DNA of 64,000 nt from assembly GCA_038373865.1 (NCBI GenBank), contig JAXGGA010002988.1:46806-110805 (forward strand), in the 5' to 3' direction. This document shows, piece after piece, positions 59,350 through 64,000 of the stretch; the first letter of the stretch is position 1, and each line of letters begins with the position of its first letter. The translations under genes were made by a program, and so were the position numbers. The DNA is from Uloborus plumipes (taxonomy: Eukaryota > Arthropoda > Arachnida > Araneae > Uloboridae). The notes under the pieces were generated by a model. The model had not been told where the DNA came from, did no database searches, and saw nothing but the letters and a program-made list of their open reading frames with translations.

Positions 59350-60150
59350 AACACGTAGTGTATCGGTAGTCCTCACCAATATTATTATTTTGCTTCTCTT
59401 TTTTATTTAAATATTTTTTGTTATTTTAAATCGAAAAACTTTTACGGTAAGTGCTAAGAAATCTTTATTGATTCCAATACGCTAAATATCTCTTACATAT
59501 GTTCTTTTGAAAACAATCTAGCACTTTTTAAAAGTTGAAAGATAATTTGATCCTCATGAGAAAAATAGGAGGAGAGGGAGGTTGCAGCAAATTTGAAGTG
59601 CTAGCTATGTTCTTAAGTAGGAGCAACGATCTTTTATGAAATTAAGGTGATGCATTTTGGTAGAAAATGTTGACCTTGTATCTTCAAATGCTCAAATTTT
59701 CTTAAAATCAGGGGTGTACGGGAAAAAGAGGGTGTAGAAAGATTACATCATGCAAAAGAGATTGTCCAAATTGCAGCCAACTCGATGGTTACTTTTTTTT
59801 TTCAAACGGAAAATAGTTAATTATTTAGGAAGTTTTGTACTCTATCAGTCTGGAAACACTGACTAACTCCCTCTCCTTCTACATTTTATATCAAACCATT
59901 CCAGGAGAAACGATACGTTTCTTTAAACAAAGTTATTTTCAAGGAAAATCGTTTAGTTAAAAAATAAAGAAAACTCATTCGTGGAGTGAGAGTTTTTTTA
60001 TTTTTAACTGCGTGTTTTTTTATAGTTTGTTATTGCTGGATCTAATTACTTGCTAACCCTTGAAACCCGAATATCCTCTAAAAAATTCGTAATCGTATTT
60101 TATGTTTTAATTCACAGCAGAAGCACACACACGTAAATTATTTTTCTTTT
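59350..60150. other. AT-rich noncoding stretch
   Basis: No repeat copies or gene recognised. Confidence 0.4.
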
Positions 60151-60162
60151 ATGCATGTCTAG

Positions 60163-61230
60163 TAGGGATGTATCGATAAGCAAATTGGCCGATTACCGAT
60201 TGATCAGCTGTTCATAATCGGCCGATTAACCGTCTTGGCCGATTAATTATCATTTTCATTTCTATCAATGCTTCCATCACTTTTTTTTCTTTTACAATTT
60301 CGATTTTAGAAATACTGGCCATTATTTTTTTTCTGGGAGACTTTTTCTCCATTTTCCTAACTTTTCCAAAATAATTTCAAAACTTCATCCAATTTCTTTC
60401 AGCTAATTTTCATACTATTTTTAATAAAATGAACCAGACACGAAAATTCAAATAAAAATGCAGGGGCGAGACTGGTGATCGCTAATTTTAGAATACTCTT
60501 AATTTTATTTATTTTATACAATTAGTACCCATTCAGTCCTAAGCTTATTCTTTGTGAAAATTATAAATGTGTACAAAACACGATGATAATTAAAAAAAAT
60601 ATCGACACATGAAAAATGTTTCAGCTTTGCATATACGTGCATATTCATTCAAAATTGGGGAACTTAATTTGTTAAAAATTTGTATAAACTATGGGGATTA
60701 TTCTTTTAATACTTCGTTCCGTTATGTAGTTTTTGAATTATTTGTTTCGTTTTTTTCCACTACACTTTCGTGCTACAGCTACTCTTGTGTTTGCAGAAAA
60801 TTATTTGTTTATTGCTTATAAATATTTTTCACGGTAAGGTCTTGTTCAAGGCATGCTTAAAGTAGTTTATTTAAAAAATATTTTTTGCTTCGTATAATCG
60901 GCAAACTTTGACCGATTATAAAGAAAATCAAATACTCATGTGTTTCGCATTCCAATTTAAAAGTCCAGAAATTTAATTATTCAAAAAAGTGTCATGTGAA
61001 TATCAGCTGTGAGGACGATTTTTTAATATTTCATCCACTTTTAATCTATGTAACTTCCAAGTTACATGTTATAGTAACGTTTGCAGAATTTTCTTCTGTT
61101 AGTAAATTTAATCACCATAGTTCCTTATTGAGAGTCTGCTTTGAAAAATAAAATTCAAAAAAATTATTTTGTTCCGTCGATTAATCGGCAACATTTTGCC
61201 GATTACGGCCGATTAATCGGTGCATCCCTT
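60163..61230. mobile_element. hAT-like nonautonomous element with perfect 8-bp TSD
   Basis: Left end TAGGGATG, right end inverted AAGGGATGCACCGATTAATC. ATGTCTAG lies directly outside both ends (60155-60162 and 61231-61238). Subterminal CCGATTA repeats occur on both sides. Both ends match the opposite ends of 51216-55819, so it is the same family in inverted orientation and about 1.07 kb long. A 70-codon frame (60609-60821) shows no domain. Confidence 0.9.
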
Positions 61231-61239
61231 ATGTCTAGT

Positions 61240-61890
61240 AAGTATATCTCTTGTTGCGATTCTCCTATAGGTATTGGTGACAACATTGGCGGTACAAGTG
61301 ACGATTAATGAGACAACTGAATAAATAAAAAGTATTTGCACGTGAATTTTTCTTGACCAGATTTTTTTTAACTGAAAAATTTAAACTACTATTTCTCGAA
61401 GAATTAAGTTTCCTTGTTATTATTATTTCTTTTTTTTTGGGTGTGTGTAAAGGGTTCAACAAAATTAAAGAGGAATATTTTGAAACACGAGAACGGATAC
61501 CTTTTTACGTTGTTAGGTAATATGTAACATTAAAAAAAAAAAATGGGAAAAGATAAAATTGGTAAAAATAAATTTAAAGTTATCATGAGCAGTAATTTCA
61601 AAATAACACTTGTGATAATTTCAAGATAACACTAACTATTTAATGTCACGCAAGTCTGTAGTAGAAATGTTCAGCAAAATACCATAAAATAGTTTAGTTC
61701 TTAGAATAACTTCGCTTTACAGGCACTATTCCTTAGCGTGTTTCCACTTCTGGAAAAAATTGTAGGACGTAAAACTACTCTAGTAACTCAAGCGTAAGAG
61801 ACGTATCGTTTAATTGAGATTATGCGGCAAACAAAATAACTTCTACTAATAGATTACTAATTAAATAATAAGAACTGAGCTTGGGTCACG
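61240..61890. other. AT-rich noncoding stretch
   Basis: Nothing recognised. Confidence 0.4.
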
Positions 61891-61899
61891 AAGAAGCGA

Positions 61900-62560
61900 C
61901 GTGAATTAATGATGTTAGAAGAGTTGGAGCTTGAGAATTCTCCCAGAGAATATTTCGAAATCGGAATCTTAAAAAGGCAGTTTTACAGCAAATTTGATGA
62001 GACGGGAAGGGTTGGGGCTTGGAACTGTCCGCCGATAATATTTTGAAGATCGAAGTTGCAAAAATTAAACATTAGATTAGATTAAACATTAGATAGACAC
62101 AACTGGGGCAAACGTTTCCGGTAGTCTCTCGCGCGAATTTTTTAAGGCTGAAGTCCCAAAAACGCAATTGTCGCCCACTTTTGATAGTATTATGGGAAAA
62201 GATGGGATTTGGAACTCTTCTTCAATATTTTTTCAAAAGTAATCACCAAACTTAAATTTTAGATGATGTCTGACGATGTCAGGGAAAAAAGGATAGTCTC
62301 AATCAATCGTTTTTAATGTTTGAAATTCCAAAAATGCAATTTTAGACGATCTTCGTCCAAGTTACAGGAGTGGACGTACTCTCCCGGAAGTTAATCGAAA
62401 TTGAAGAATTAAAAACACAATTTTAGGCCAATCTTGATTACATTAAGGGAAAAGGTGGGGTTCGAGATTGACTCTTTGTAAATTATTTCAACTTGAACTT
62501 TAGCATCTGAATTTTAGGTTACCTTTACTGACATAAAAGAGAGCTTGCTCCACGTCCCTC
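61900..62560 (-). repeat. Degenerate dispersed repeat, reverse orientation
   Basis: Repeated phrases of the TTGGAGCTTGAGAATTC / CGAAATCGGAATC type recur at roughly 130-150-bp intervals. They resemble the inverse of the repeat at 11380-12240. Orientation switches to forward beyond about 62640. Confidence 0.45.
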
Positions 62561-62639
62561 TTCTATTTTTCTACGTCCTCGTTTTCTCTTTATTTGTTTG
62601 AAATAAAATATTTTTGGCAAACACTCACTAGTTTTCCCT

Positions 62640-63110
62640 TTTCAAAATCATTGAACTATTTTGGATACGAAAATTCTCCGACTTCACTTTTGAAAAAAAT
62701 CTGAAGAAGCAACCTTGAACCCACCTTTTTCCTAAACGTTACCGAAACAGCTTAACCCATTAATGCCTGACATTTTTTCCCCAAAGATACTTTGTATACT
62801 GGTTACACGGCTACAGAACACACTTTACAATGATTATGTGCTGCAATCTGTTAGTAATGAATTGAAACAATACCACAGTAATAATTGAACACTATTATTT
62901 GGTTGAAATGTTCATTTTTGGTCAATTCAAACACTTTTTGGACCGTCCCTAAAAAGGGACGCTAGGCATTAATGGGTTAAAATACCAATTTCAGACTTAC
63001 AATTACTTACAATTTAGAAAATGTTTCAAGCATTCTCCACACCTCTCATGACCGAAACTGCGTTTTTAAAACTTCAATTTGAAACAATTGCCGCGGCCAT
63101 ATATATACGC
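62640..63110 (+). repeat. Degenerate dispersed repeat, forward orientation
   Basis: CCACCTTTTTCCTAAACGTTAC and AACTGCGTTTTTAAAACTTC match the forward phrases of 11380-12240. Interrupted by the piggyBac-like MITE at 62756-62976. Confidence 0.45.
62756..62976 (+). mobile_element. piggyBac-like MITE, short form
   Basis: Ends CCCATTAATGCCTG and AGGCATTAATGGG inverse, TTAA on both sides (62752-62755, 62977-62980). It has the same 221-bp length as 11480-11700, so both share an internal deletion relative to the long form. The right hairpin GTCCC...GGGAC is present. Confidence 0.92.
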
Positions 63111-63119
63111 TCCACCATC

Positions 63120-63560
63120 TTCGCCCTTTTTCTGATTTGACCTAAGACAGCTTAAAATAACGGTTTCAGGATTTGTAACCTTAGGTAATTAACTTTGCTT
63201 CAAGTAAAGGTACTTTTTACTTGCCCCATGTTTTATGTATTCGCACTATTTCAAAGTTTTAATCATTACTTTTAAATTGATTAAAGTTAAAGGAAGGTGG
63301 GTAAAGGCAGCAATTTCAAGTTTTGCGGACAAATTGAAGATCTGGCACTGCGTAAATATGCGTTTATAAAGAACGCCAAATTAAAAAATGTCTCGCTACT
63401 CCAGTACTTAGCAGAAAAGTAAGAAGCGAACTAGTTTAAATGAAAAAAAGCACTTTCAAGCGCCTAAAAGAAAAAAAGCCAAACATATAACAACTAGTAC
63501 AAATGGTAGATGAAACTCTCCTGTGTTTCGACTTCGGGGCAAGAGATGGTAACTACAACT
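63120..63560. other. AT-rich noncoding stretch
   Basis: Nothing recognised. Confidence 0.4.
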
Positions 63561-63564
63561 TTGG

Positions 63565-63780
63565 TACACTGTTAAAACTACTGGTTTGCGATTGGCACCT
63601 TTCCGGGGTGAAACGCTTGTAGCACCAGCTGCACCCAGCAGGGAGCTGAGATTTCACCCTTGGCTTGGGTGAAAAACCGGCACCTTCAATTCAACAAGCA
63701 GCGCGGGTGAAAGATGGAACCGTATAAGAGAGCATAATGGCACCCTCACTGTTCACTATTGCAGATCCCCCCCCCCCCCT
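63565..63780. mobile_element. Relative of the 16695-16934 hairpin element
   Basis: Begins TACACTGTTAAAACTACTGG and continues with GGGGTGAAACGCTTGTAGCACC, matching the inverted right arm of 16695-16934. The right end is unclear, near a 13-base C run (63767-63779). Confidence 0.55.
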
Positions 63781-63784
63781 GTGC

Positions 63785-64000
63785 TGTGTGTTTTTTTGTT
63801 TTCAATTGTGTTTACTTTTATTTATTGTTTTTATTCACAAAGTCTTGGTACATTTTCACCTTGAATTCCGATTAGAAAATGATCGAAACTTGTAATTTAA
63901 GGCATTTTCTCACAGTTCAAACTTTCCAGCATATTTTAAAAGAATTCATGACTTTGATTCAACTCAGTAGTTTCAAAATGCCATTGACATTTACTACAGC
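63785..64000. other. AT-rich noncoding stretch at window edge
   Basis: No feature recognised. Confidence 0.4.

Overview
This window looks like a gene-poor stretch of an AT-rich animal nuclear genome, probably an arthropod. My best guess is an arachnid, perhaps a spider, but that rests on repeat style and I cannot prove it. There is no bacterial gene layout, no rRNA and no intact tRNA. Open frames are nearly all under 110 codons. The longest convincing one (208 codons, minus strand, 36730-37356) is part of a decayed Tc1-like transposase, and no other reading frame belongs to a family I recognise. All repeat matches below were found by eye, not by alignment software.

Most of what can be supported is DNA-transposon material. 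Elements with diagnosable insertion signatures are: four piggyBac-like MITEs flanked by TTAA (11480-11700, 26257-26769, 54219-54732, 62756-62976); hAT-like elements with 8-bp target duplications (6669-7773 and 60163-61230 perfect, 34395-34728 at 7 of 8); a larger relative of the 60163 element with a mostly decayed target site (51216-55819); a Tc1-like element with near-perfect TIRs and TA target site (36217-37643); two pogo/Tigger-like MITEs (14549-14738, 30794-31203); and two TA-flanked hairpin MITEs (4516-4732, 14980-15185). Other families are recognised by matching copies inside the window: three CACTG-ended repeats, two 170-bp hairpins, two TGGGGCAAAG repeats, a small hairpin interrupted at 8503-8826 and uninterrupted at 41541-41620, and a degenerate repeat near 11.4-12.2 kb and 61.9-63.1 kb.

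The most striking structure is an almost 3-kb inverted repeat at 47610-50560, with arms of about 1.4 kb and a 132-bp spacer. Next is a nest at 51216-55819. A hAT-like element holds both a piggyBac-like MITE and a separate 1609-bp element (52203-53811) with perfect 21-bp ends. That inner element carries four copies of TCATGTCGGCAGCG or a one-base variant, plus two weaker variants.

Between the repeats are islands that are richer in GC and free of obvious repeats (near 2.2, 5.4, 12.5, 16.0, 17.6, 21.2, 30.5, 33.3, 38.8, 43.5, 45.2, 58.0 and 59.2 kb). They have no convincing coding sequence and are best treated as candidate conserved noncoding or regulatory DNA, or unrecognised exons. One candidate terminal exon is at 22085-22208. 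The window may lie in a long intron or an intergenic desert.
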